DNA of 64,000 nucleotides, taken from NCBI GenBank assembly GCA_964017065.1, contig OZ024790.1, positions 801,218-865,217 of the forward strand, in the 5' to 3' direction. The notes beneath the pieces were generated by a model. That model saw only the letters and a list, made by a program, of their open reading frames with translations. It was not told the origin of the DNA and searched no databases. This stretch comes from Haliclona indistincta (Eukaryota; Porifera; Demospongiae; Haplosclerida; Chalinidae). This document shows positions 12,539-48,445 of the stretch, piece by piece. Each line of letters starts with the position of its first letter. Position 1 is the stretch's first letter. The translations under genes and the position numbers were made by a program.

Positions 12539-12839
12539 GTAATGTGACTTGCTCATGAGAAATTGACTAGCGTCAAAACTTTTAGTAAACACTAGTGTCA
12601 GAGTTATGAATGAGAATATCGGTTCACATTTCGTGAGAGTGTGTATGTTTGTGATCACTTACTTTGTTGTCTTGATGGGTTCTCTGTCATATCATGTGTC
12701 AACCTGTCCATCGGCACAGTATGGTGGGTCCCAGTATGTTGTCATACACTGCCAGCACCAGTGAAGAGAGGTAGCTGTAGCTGCTCATCACTCTACTGGG
12801 TATCACCAGCTCCCCTGATCTCAGCCCTCGGAGGAATTC

Positions 12840-14045
12840 TACATGCTATTCTACATTTCTTATCACTGTGTATTTATTCACTGTTTTTCACTTTATCAAC
12901 AAACCATAGATAACTAATTGTAGCACATTATTATCATTGCCGATAGGCAATGATATGTAGGGATGACGGCGAATTAAGATGGCGGCTACTCATGTGTGAA
13001 AATTAGTCATCGCGCATATCTCCACTATTATACATTTCTACTGCATTTTGACTATCTCTAAGAGAATCTGAAGTGTAAGCGCTTGTAGGAAGTCTATGAA
13101 AATTGCAGGGAGTGCTTGCTTGACGACGAAAATCAAGATGGCGACTCTCAGAGAGCAGTTTCAGATATTCGATTTTTTTAGTGATTCCAGGTATCTAGGA
13201 TTGATCAGTCGAATGTTCTGAGCATAAAAGTACCTTTGGAGAAGCTGGCAGCCGTTTCTAAAGTGGTAAACTATAATCGCCGCCCACGTGAGTTGTCATC
13301 TTTCTTCTTCTTTCAACAAGCATAGCACTAGTATCCTGAGTTAACGAATCACTACCAAACCTGCACCATTGCACGTGTATATATCTGGAATAGTGCACTT
13401 ACTTCCTAGATAGGCATCAAACACTACCAGAAGCGAGTAATCCTTGTAAAACATGGAAGTTTTTGGACCGTTTTGGACTGCAGACGCCATTAAATAAACC
13501 TCTTGCTACTGATGATTATCATTGACAATTAATGTTGACTCCGCCAACATCAGTTTTGAAACAGCTTCGCTTTGTCTCTGCTCTCATGGCTCTAAACGCT
13601 TCAGCTGGAGGTATAAAAATTTGTCTAAAGCAGTACTATACCCTGTCCCTGAGTAACACTGTTCTGTCCTCAGATGGCGGGTCAAAGGTGAAATACTCAG
13701 GCTGGCGAACAAGTGGCATGATTGAGTGCCTATTTTCGGGCTACTGTACTTTAAAGGACCCCTGTGCTGTTGACAACTGGGCATTGGACATTGTTAAAAG
13801 CTAGAAACCTCTGTGATCGTGATATAATTATATCGACATCAACTAGGCGTGCCTACTCAAGTCCTCTAGCTTTTCCGGACTAGTTTTCCAGCCATGCATG
13901 ATCATCATAGTGTTCCACTGAGTTGTCAGTGTTAGTCTATTCTTCATCCATTACAGTGCTAACAATTAAATATCATGTTGTCAACTCATACCCTCAACCT
14001 CTCTAACTAATTTAAACCTTTTCATTATTCTTGTGATTGCCGATA
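12840..14045. other. Repeat-rich gap, no gene seen
   Basis: Contains one copy of a family beginning with the palindrome ATTGCCGATAGGCAAT and GATATGTAGGGATGA (from 12,936), followed by AAGATGGCGGCTACTCATGTG. Other copies are at 34.25 kb and 43.92 kb, and a related sequence lies at 32.95 and 37.15 kb. The open frame at 13,532-13,804 shows no domain and I do not call it a gene. Confidence 0.5.
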
Positions 14046-15017
14046 ATATGAAGGCGTGCACCAAGGGTACTGATGCCTCGGTGGAATGCCACCATTTCAC
14101 ATACACAGTAAACTGCAGCTATTATACCTTTCTGTACAGCAATCACAATACAGTATAATAGTTGTGGAATCAGAAGCCAATCAGTGCTGACCGCTAATTC
14201 AACTGGGCGTCAGTGGAATGCCACCATTTCACATACAAAGCAGCTATTATTATACCTTTCTGTACAGCAATCACAATGCAGTATAATAGTTGTGCAATCA
14301 GAAGCCAATCAGTGCTGACCGCTAATTCAACTGGGCGTCGGTGGAATGCCACCATTTCACATACACAGTAAACTGCAGCTATTACGTATACCTTGGGTAG
14401 GTATAAAACGCGGAACGTGGAATGGAATGGAACGCGGAATGGAATATGGAATGGAACGTCAAACAGTGAAGAAAACAGTCAAATTACGACTTGAAAAGAA
14501 AAAAGACACTTGCTTTGACTTGTTTAGCTTGCGCACTGCTGCACGCAAAGAGTGGAGAGCGGTAGTGGAGTGTGAGACGCGTTGATAGCTGGTGTCAGAC
14601 TAGTGCAAGCACTGAGCTCAGCCTGAGATTTCTGTTTGAGCGTAACTCGTTAGAAATGAACCAGAGGTTAAACTCACTAACTATACAGGCAGAGTTTAGT
14701 CTAACAGCGCACACTGATCTTAACTCTGGAACTAAGTTAACGTTCAAACAACAGCCTTGCTGTAAATACACCATACACACCCATAGCCACACACCCTTGT
14801 TGCACCGGCGTATATATTATGCTGCCTGGATACAAACAACGGTTATATACGGTGGCCCTAAAGGTCGCCTCTCGCGACTCATGCCCTCGTCCCTCACGAA
14901 CGTTCTCTCCTCCCTCACGAATGTTCTCTCATCCCTCACGAATGTTCTCTCCTCCCTCACGAACGTTTCTCGAAAGTTATTATGGCGAGTATTAAGGTTA
15001 AGGGATACCACGCCTAC

Positions 15018-15745
15018 CGCGAGCAAGTAGATATGGTTGCCTGAAAAAAACACTTGTAGCATCGTGTGTGTTCGTTTGGCTGGACAAAGCATCGCTTATC
15101 CAGTCAGAGCAAAGACTGCACTTTGTCGTTTGCAAAAGCGATGGCTATACTTGTTACCATAGTGCAACGCTGGAGCAGCTAGCTTCGTCTACTAAAAAAG
15201 TCGAAATCTCGTTGTGGGCATTCTGTTACTGTAGTCTGTAGCACGACTAGACTTGGCATGTAGCTAGACAGCTTAGTTATTTAGACTTGGCATGTAGCTA
15301 GACAGCTTAGTTATTTAGGGATCAACGGATCCATTTTTCGATATCAGCTTTAGTTGCCGAGTTATGTTCACGCATACACTCGAGAATTAGCCTTGACAAG
15401 CTGTGCGTAAACATAACTCTGCAATTAAAAACCTGATATCGAAAAATGGATCCGTTGATCCCTAAATAACTAAGCTGTCTAGCTACATGCCAAGCCTAGT
15501 CGTGCTACAGACTACAGTAACAGAATGCCCACAACGAGATTTCGACTTTTTTAGTAGACGAAGCTAGCTGCTCCAGCGTTGCACTATGGTAACGAGTATA
15601 GCCATCGCTTTTGCAAAAGACAAAGTGCAGTCTTTGCTCTGACTGGATATGCGATGCTTTGTCCAGCCAAACGAACACACGCAATGCTACAAGTGTTTTT
15701 TTTTTCAGGCAACCATATCTACTTGCTCATGTTGCTCGCGGTACA
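15018..15745. mobile_element. Long palindrome E3, arms about 340 bp
   Basis: Left arm from CGAGCAAGTAGATATGGTTG to about 15,370; right arm from about 15,395 to CAACCATATCTACTTGCTC at about 15,710-15,728. Near-perfect stretches include GGATCAACGGATCCATTTTT with its complement near 15,440. The spacer is only about 25 bp, so this could extrude as a cruciform. Confidence 0.75.
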
Positions 15746-15914
15746 CTGCAAAAACAAAAGTGGTAAATTACCACCCAAGCGGGAGCTATATGTTAGCGGG
15801 GAGATTTTACACCAAATTTTGTGGAGTTTTTACACTACGAAGTGGAAAATGTCCACTGGCAGGCGTAAAAAATCCACTAAATTTGGTGTAAAATCTCCCC
15901 GCTAACATATAGCG

Positions 15915-16530
15915 GCGGTCAACAATCACTGGACTGGACCAGTGGACTGGACTGGTGGACTGGACTACTGGACTGACCTTTGGTGCAGGAAACAGGAAAC
16001 CGCGCCCATAATTACTACTAAACCCTACACCCAAGACCCTAAAACCTTCGCCTAACAGCGCACAGATGGACCTAACAGCGCACAAATGGACCTAACAACG
16101 CTCAGTATGGACCTAACAACGCTCAGTATGGACCTAACAGTGCTCAGTATGGACCTAACAGTGCTCAGTATGGACCTAACAGTGCTCAGTATGGACCTAA
16201 CAGTGCTCAGTATGGACCTAACAGTGCTCATGCAGTATGGACCTAACAGTGCTCAGTATGGACCTAACAGTGCTCAGTATGGACCTAACAGTGCTCAGTA
16301 TGGACCTAACGGCGTCCAGTATTCGCCAGAATAGTAATGAGCGCCGCTAGATCCATACTGGGCGCTGTTAATTAGGTCCATACTGGGCGCTGTTAGGCGA
16401 AGGTTTTAGGGTCTTGGGTGTAGGGTTTAGTAGTAATTATGGGCGCGGTTTCCTGTTTCCTGCACCAAAGGTCAGTCCAGTCCACCAGTCCAGTCCACTG
16501 GTCCAGTCCAGTGATTGTTGACTGCCACAT
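15915..16530. mobile_element. CAGT-type MITE carrying a 21-bp satellite
   Basis: Terminal inverted repeats of about 160 bp: AATCACTGGACTGGACCAGT at the left, ACTGGTCCAGTCCAGTGATT at the right, continuing through GGAAACCGCGCCCATAATTA and CCTAAAACCTTCGCC. A second copy with the same arms but almost no satellite is at 32,000-32,340. Confidence 0.75.
16062..16325. repeat. 21-bp tandem repeat, about 12-13 units
   Basis: Unit CAGTATGGACCTAACAGTGC plus T, with early units carrying AACAACGCT or AACAGCGCA and later ones AACAGTGCT. Because 21 is a multiple of three, it yields an open frame of heptapeptides (MDLTVLS) at 16,086-16,334, which I regard as non-coding. It sits in the loop of the CAGT MITE. 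Confidence 0.9.
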
Positions 16531-17111
16531 ATAGCTCCCGCTTGGGTGGTAATTTACCACTTTTGTTTTTGCAGTGTAGGCGTGGTATCCCTTAACCTTA
16601 ATACTCGCCTTAATAACTTTCGAGAAACATTCGTGAGGGAGGAGAGAACATTCGTGAGGGATGAGAGAACATTCGTGAGGGAGGACAGAACGTTCGTGAG
16701 GGAGGAGAGAACGTTCGTGAGGGACGAGGGCATGAGTCGCGAGAGGCGACCTTTAGGGCCACCGTAGTTATAAGTCATGTTATGGTGATCTAAGCTAAGG
16801 GTAGAGTTTCTCTCCGTCACAGAGAGAGCTAGTGATTCCTATGAACTCGATTCAGTAGTCTGCACACGATGAGCCTGAGCGAGTGGCACGTGACCTACAG
16901 CTAGTCTTTGAGGGTTACACTGCAGAACACAGATCAGACTACGTTGGGCAATTCTACCTATAGATGTAGAAGTAAGCTCTAGGCTATGATTCAAGCTGAA
17001 AAAGTCAAATCAAGTGTCTTTTTATCGTTTTGCGTTCCATTCCATATTCCATTCCGCCGTTCCATTCCATTCCATTCCACGTTCCGCGTTTTATACCAAT
17101 TTTAACCCTTA

Positions 17112-17968
17112 TACTAGGGTCTCCAATGAAAAAATTGACAGTCACAGATTCAGCGGGCTTGCATCTCTGTGTGTAGAGTAGTTTGACCCGAACATAAAAC
17201 GGACAAACAGAGAAGCGCCAAGTCCTTCCTTTTTGCAGGAAAAAATAAAAACACTCGAAATAACTGGGTGGAGCTAGCCAATCGTAAGTAAATACTTTTT
17301 GTTCAAACTGCATTCAGCGCCAAAGCTTGGTTTTGTTGGTAAGGATGCACAGGATCATGCTGTCAAGATTTCCAAGCTCTTCGAGGTCGCGGCGATCTTT
17401 ATGCGCTGTTTCCAAGCCATACATTGAAAGAGGGCGGGGCCCCAAGACGATCACGAAAATAGACTTAGGACTCCAGCGCTTTTGTAAATTGTGCTGTAGC
17501 AACCCTAATGCAGATTTTGCTTAGTTAGGTATCAATACATCTGCACAGCGAGTTTTATGAAGTTCATACACTTCCTTCCATCTGGCTTAAAAAACCAAAA
17601 ATAAAACAGAAAAATTTGAGCCAGATGGAAGGAAGTGTATGAACTCCATAAAACTCGCTGTGCAGATGTATTGATACCTAACTAAACAAAATCTTGCTTG
17701 GAGCTTGGAAATCTTGACAGCATGATCCTGTGCATCCTTACCAACAAAACCAAGCTTTGGTGCTGAATGCAGTTTGAACAAAAAGTATTTACTTACGATT
17801 GGCTAGCTCCACCCAGTTATTTCGAGTGTTTTTATTTTTTCCTGCAAAAAGGAAGGACTTGGCGCTTCTCTCTTTGTCCGTTTTATGTTCGGGTCAAACT
17901 ACTCTACACACCGAGATGCAAGCCCGCTGAATCTGTGACTGTCAATTTTTTCATTGGAGACCCTACTT
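17112..17968. mobile_element. Long palindrome, arms about 380 bp
   Basis: Left arm starts AGGGTCTCCAATGAAAAAAT; right arm ends ATTTTTTCATTGGAGACCCT. The arms pair through GATTCAGCGGGCTTGCATCT, GCTTGGTTTTGTTGGTAAGG and TAGGTATCAATACATCTGCA. About 140 bp of the left arm (around 17,380-17,520) has no partner, and the centre is near 17,595. It directly abuts E1. Confidence 0.75.
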
Positions 17969-18599
17969 ATACCTTTCTGTACTGACAGCAATCACAATGC
18001 AGTATAATAGTTGTGCAATTAGAAGCCAATCAGTGCTGACCACTAATTCAACTACATGCTCAGTTCGAGTTCAGGGCATAGCACACGAGCGATCGAGATA
18101 GCTTGCTTACACAATTTCGTTAGACATGCGCTGCTATCCTGTAGTGAAATTCTAACCTATCATCTTCTAGGCAGTCAACTGCGGATAGTTTTGTGCTACG
18201 GAGAACGCCAGCAACGGCCATCGATCGCGAGGTAAGCAAATTACGCCATAACTCGAGAATGAAGCTTCGCATACAAGTCTGCTACGCTGTTCACAAACTC
18301 ACTGGCTGCAAGATAGCCAGCTGTAGACAACTTTGTCTCCAGTCCAGAGAAGTCGACATCACCACCAACAGCCATCCAGGTGTGCAATTCACGCGGTAAC
18401 TTACGCCGTACTAAGCTTTAAAATCAAAATTCTTAAAATTCAAATCCGAGCAAGTATCGATTTCTACCCGTGTTGCTTGTTTCAGCGATTAGTTTTCAGC
18501 GAGCTACGATAAATCGTTGCGACAGACTGACTGACAGAATGGCTGACAACACGACTAAAGTATGCCTCGTGGCTCCGCCCACTGAGGCATAATGGACGG

Positions 18600-19214
18600 A
18601 ATGCGGACAGAATGACTTCACGATTACTCAACCGAGGCATAAACATTCCATGTTCCTTGACCCTCTGTCTAGAGGCTATGCACCTTCTCATCTCCTAACT
18701 AGTAACTGCACTGTTTTACAAGCACTGTATTCCATCTTGTTCCTTTACTTTTGCAAGCATCATCCCATCTTGTTCCTTTACTTTTTCAAGCATCATCCCC
18801 TCTTGTTTCTTTACTTTTGCAAGAGTCATCTCTACAACTTTTACTTTTTTATTAAAACTTTACTTTAGCCAGTGACTTTAGCTAATATGTTTTGTTGGTC
18901 CTGCTGTACTGCAAATTATTATTTTTTTAAATGAGAACGTTCACGAATACAGATCTCCCTCGGCTGATATCAGACTTCTTTATTTCCTATTGAACTCACA
19001 CAGCTTATCACTATAGTCTCTAGACTCGTCTTTACTGCAGTAAGTCAGTTGTAGTACATGTACTCGCTTCTCGCACATGCGCAGTACTGAGGGGCGGCGA
19101 TGGTGGTCGAAAGGAATGTGCTTGGTTCTTCATGTAGCCGCTAGCTCGGCTCGTTGCTAGCTGTGCTAGCTGCTTCATACACAGACTATATCATCATCAG
19201 GTACGGCCGCGATC
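18600..19214. promoter_or_regulatory. 5' flank of ankyrin-Roc-COR-death gene B
   Basis: Contains three degenerate tandem units of about 35 bp (CATCTTGTTCCTTTACTTTT) at 18,730-18,850. At 18,983-19,016 a fragment resembles the complement of C9orf72 exon 9 with its acceptor (AACTCACACAGCTTATCACT against AACTCACACAGCTCATCACT). The last 130 bp before the ATG hold repeated GCTAGC motifs and no TATA box. The transcription start is not identifiable by eye. Confidence 0.4.
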
Positions 19215-41085
<21,871 letters not shown>

Positions 41086-41313
41086 CTATACTAGAGAGTG
41101 ATTGGTAGTTGACTTTAATTATTGGTTTTTGTGAATTATAAAGTTTTGTTAACAATAATATTTTCAAGTTTAGTTGAACAAGTTTATTTTAATAGTCCTC
41201 TTTAAATTTAGTTATTGGTTTTCACAAATAATAATCATTTGACCAATAAACTCGTATTACATGATGTGATGATACACAGTCTAACAAATTATCACAACAC
41301 ACACAGTCAGTGA
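41086..41313. terminator. Convergent 3' ends of gene B and C9orf72
   Basis: Only 228 bp separate the two stop codons. The plus-strand AATAAA at 41,245-41,250 and the minus-strand AATAAA at 41,188-41,183 cross over, so the predicted 3' UTRs would overlap by roughly 60-100 bases. In copy A the same two signals are preserved. Confidence 0.6.
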
Positions 41314-46693
<5,380 letters not shown>

Positions 46694-47098
46694 GCTCCTA
46701 GAGGTGGGGCTGAATCATGACCAGTAATCCACCAGCAAGTTAATTTCACCTTGCTACGCTCTAATGCAATCCTCGATCACTCACGCAAGACTTGGGTTAA
46801 CGATCACGTCTACAGTAACGACAAACAGACGTAGAACACAACCGGCAACCGGCAACCCTCTCAGGAAGATTTTCTCCTCTCTGCAGTTTTGATATTGCTT
46901 TCGTCATTAATTTTCGCTCAATTAGCTATTGCGGTAATTGAGCCCAGGAAGAAATCTGATTGGTCAGATTGCTTACCGCCGGCGGGAGCGCGGGTAAAGC
47001 AAAATATAAATACCATCTCACTTTCGGGGAATCCGTCTTTCTTTCTGTCTCTGATCGATTTCGTTGCTTGCCAATTCTCTCAAAAACACAGCTTTACA
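46694..47098. promoter_or_regulatory. Bidirectional promoter between C9orf72 and RRM2
   Basis: 405 bp separate the two ATGs. Towards RRM2 there is TATAAATA at 47,005-47,012, a reverse CCAAT box (ATTGG) at 46,959-46,963, and a GC-rich GGCGGGAGCGCGGG at 46,981-46,994 resembling an E2F site. TATA, CCAAT and E2F-type elements are known for RRM2 promoters in animals. No TATA box is visible towards C9orf72. Confidence 0.6.
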
Positions 47099-48388
47099 AT
47101 GTCCGCTAGAACGACATTCGGCGATATCTCAAACGCAGAGAACGTAGCCCCCACACGAGGCGACCATTACACCAAGGACCCCGCCACTGCCGGGTTCACG
47201 AAGAAGCAGAGACTGTCCTCTACAGAAGACAGTGGATTCTACAGCCAAGAAAACACTCCAACACTCGAACAGGTAGATGGAAGAATTCTCTAACTAGCTG
47301 TAGTTCATTTTTTGTCTCTCTCACGCAGCAACAGACCATGTTCATGGACACGACAGAGACACAGGAAGACGAGGAATGGCGGATAGCGAGAGAACTGGAG
47401 AAGGAAGAGCCACTACTTCAAGAGAACCCTCGACGCTTCGTCATGTTCCCGATAGAGCATCCAGACATCTGGCAGTTCTACAAAAAGGCAGAAGGTGAGC
47501 GAGTGTGTGAATTTGATTAGCAACTAAAACAAGGCTGGTTTCGTGTTTATTGTCGCAAAGCCGTTCCTTTATGACTCCCCAAACTAGCCTGTGCTTTGCC
47601 TGCGGCTGCTTCGTACCTTGCAGGCCTCTAGAGACCTTGTGTTACGCGCCATTGCTCCCAAATCCCCGCGCTGTCTTTCTGGGTGGGCGCCATTATTGCG
47701 CGCGAAATGTTAGCGGGCGCGGGTTGTTTGTACAACCCAGCTGATTCCGCCTACGCATTGAGTTACCACCACATCACTCCTACAGCTTCCTTTTGGACGG
47801 CAGAGGAAGTAGACCTGTCTAAGGACATAGCTGACTGGAACAGATTGAAGGTGTGTGAACCACTAGCTCACCACAGCTGTGAGCACAGTACTCTATCTGC
47901 AGGAAGAAGAGAGATACTTCATCAAACATGTGTTGGCATTCTTTGCAGCTAGTGACGGGATCGTGAATGAGAACCTGGTAATGAAACTAAATCATCTAGT
48001 TCTTATGAAGTCAAAGCCTCATTGTGTATTCACTAGTTGGGAGGGACTACTGTGATGAATAGAGGCTGATTGTATTTATTCAGAATCTCCTTTTCCTGAC
48101 TATGTGACTATTAGCTTTAAGAGAGCATTGTGAATGTAGTAACAAAAGCTAGGGTACTATTGTGTGTGTGTGTGTGTGTGTGTGACTTGCCTCCTCCATA
48201 CGCTCACAGGTTGAGCGGTTCAGTGCTGAGGTGCAGGTAACTGAAGCAAGATGTTTCTATGGATTCCAGATCACCATTGAGGTGAGTGTTTCATCACTTC
48301 ACACAATGATTATTGCATCAGATTAAAAATACTTGATACATTGGTAGATTATCAATCAAAATAATTAGCAATATCCCAAAATTCTTGT

Positions 48389-48445
<57 letters not shown>

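Larger units (their letters stand above)
10338..12836 (-). pseudogene. C9orf72: C9orf72-like pseudogene (copy A)
   Basis: Remnant exons (high to low): 12836-12663, 12402-12091, 11748-11617, 11570-11494, 11413-11341, 11174-11055, partial 11013-10980, 10681-10578, 10521-10338. Compared with the intact copy at 41.3-46.7 kb it has these lesions. The start codon region is lost at about 12,840. AGA has become TGA in exon 1, with 2 extra bases downstream. A 4-bp insertion in exon 2 shifts the frame after YMQRF. The exon 4 acceptor AG has become AT through a short (AT)n run. Six bases are missing from exon 6. A deletion removes exons 7, 8 and half of exon 9, joining sequence equivalent to 44,322 and 42,032. 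Exons 3, 5, 10 and 11 still look well preserved, so decay is fairly recent. A truncated protein or an RNA role is possible but not indicated. Confidence 0.88.
15746..16575. mobile_element. Element E4 with short inner palindrome
   Basis: Ends ACTGCAAAAACAAAAGTGGT (from about 15,748) and ACCACTTTTGTTTTTGCAGT (to about 16,574) are inverted repeats that continue through AATTACCACCCAAGCGGGAG. Just inside the left end, 15,793-15,910 is a separate palindrome of about 118 bp opening GTTAGCGGGGAGATTTTACA and closing with its complement. Confidence 0.6.
14846..16770. mobile_element. Palindromic element E2 with 21-bp repeats in its arms
   Basis: Left arm 14,846-15,020 starts GGTGGCCCTAAAGGTCGCCT; right arm 16,575-16,768 ends AGGCGACCTTTAGGGCCACC. 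Both arms carry four to five tandem copies of a 21-bp unit based on CTCACGAACGTTCTCTCC, and they close with AAGGGATACCACGCCTAC or its complement. Further elements (E3, E4 and the CAGT MITE) fill the space between the arms. Open frames with repeated RTFVREE come from this unit. Confidence 0.65.
14395..17100. mobile_element. Outer palindromic element E1
   Basis: Inverted arms: the left (about 14,400-14,530) contains GGTATAAAACGCGGAACG and AAAAGACACTTG, and the right (about 16,990-17,098) contains their complements CGTTCCGCGTTTTATACC and CAAGTGTCTTTTT. The arms are rich in TGGAA/TTCCA units. Inside the arms are non-palindromic stretches (14,540-14,840 and 16,775-16,985) and then element E2. Confidence 0.6.
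14050..18600 (-). mobile_element. ATGCCTCGGT-family element split by a nest of palindromic transposons
   Basis: The left end at about 14,057-14,085 reads GCACCAAGGGTACTGATGCC with ATGCCTCGGT; the right end at about 18,560-18,595 reads ATGCCTCGTGGCTCCGCCCA then GAGGCATAAT. The left part carries about two and a half tandem copies of a roughly 130-bp unit (from GTGGAATGCCACCATTTCAC to CAACTGGGCGTC). The third unit is interrupted near 14,395 and resumes near 17,965 (TATACCTTTCTGTAC). The insert therefore spans about 3.6 kb and contains several elements, listed separately. An uninterrupted copy is at 23,075-23,770. Confidence 0.7.

Noticed and set aside
13532..13804. 90-codon open frame
   Set aside because: No recognisable motif, no splice or promoter context, in a repeat-rich gap.
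15018..15745. Palindrome as an assembly inversion artefact
   Set aside because: Arms differ at scattered positions and have a unique short spacer, so a real foldback element is more likely, although long reads would settle it.
16086..16334. Heptapeptide-repeat open frame
   Set aside because: The 21-bp satellite is a multiple of three and has no stop, giving a spurious frame inside a MITE loop.
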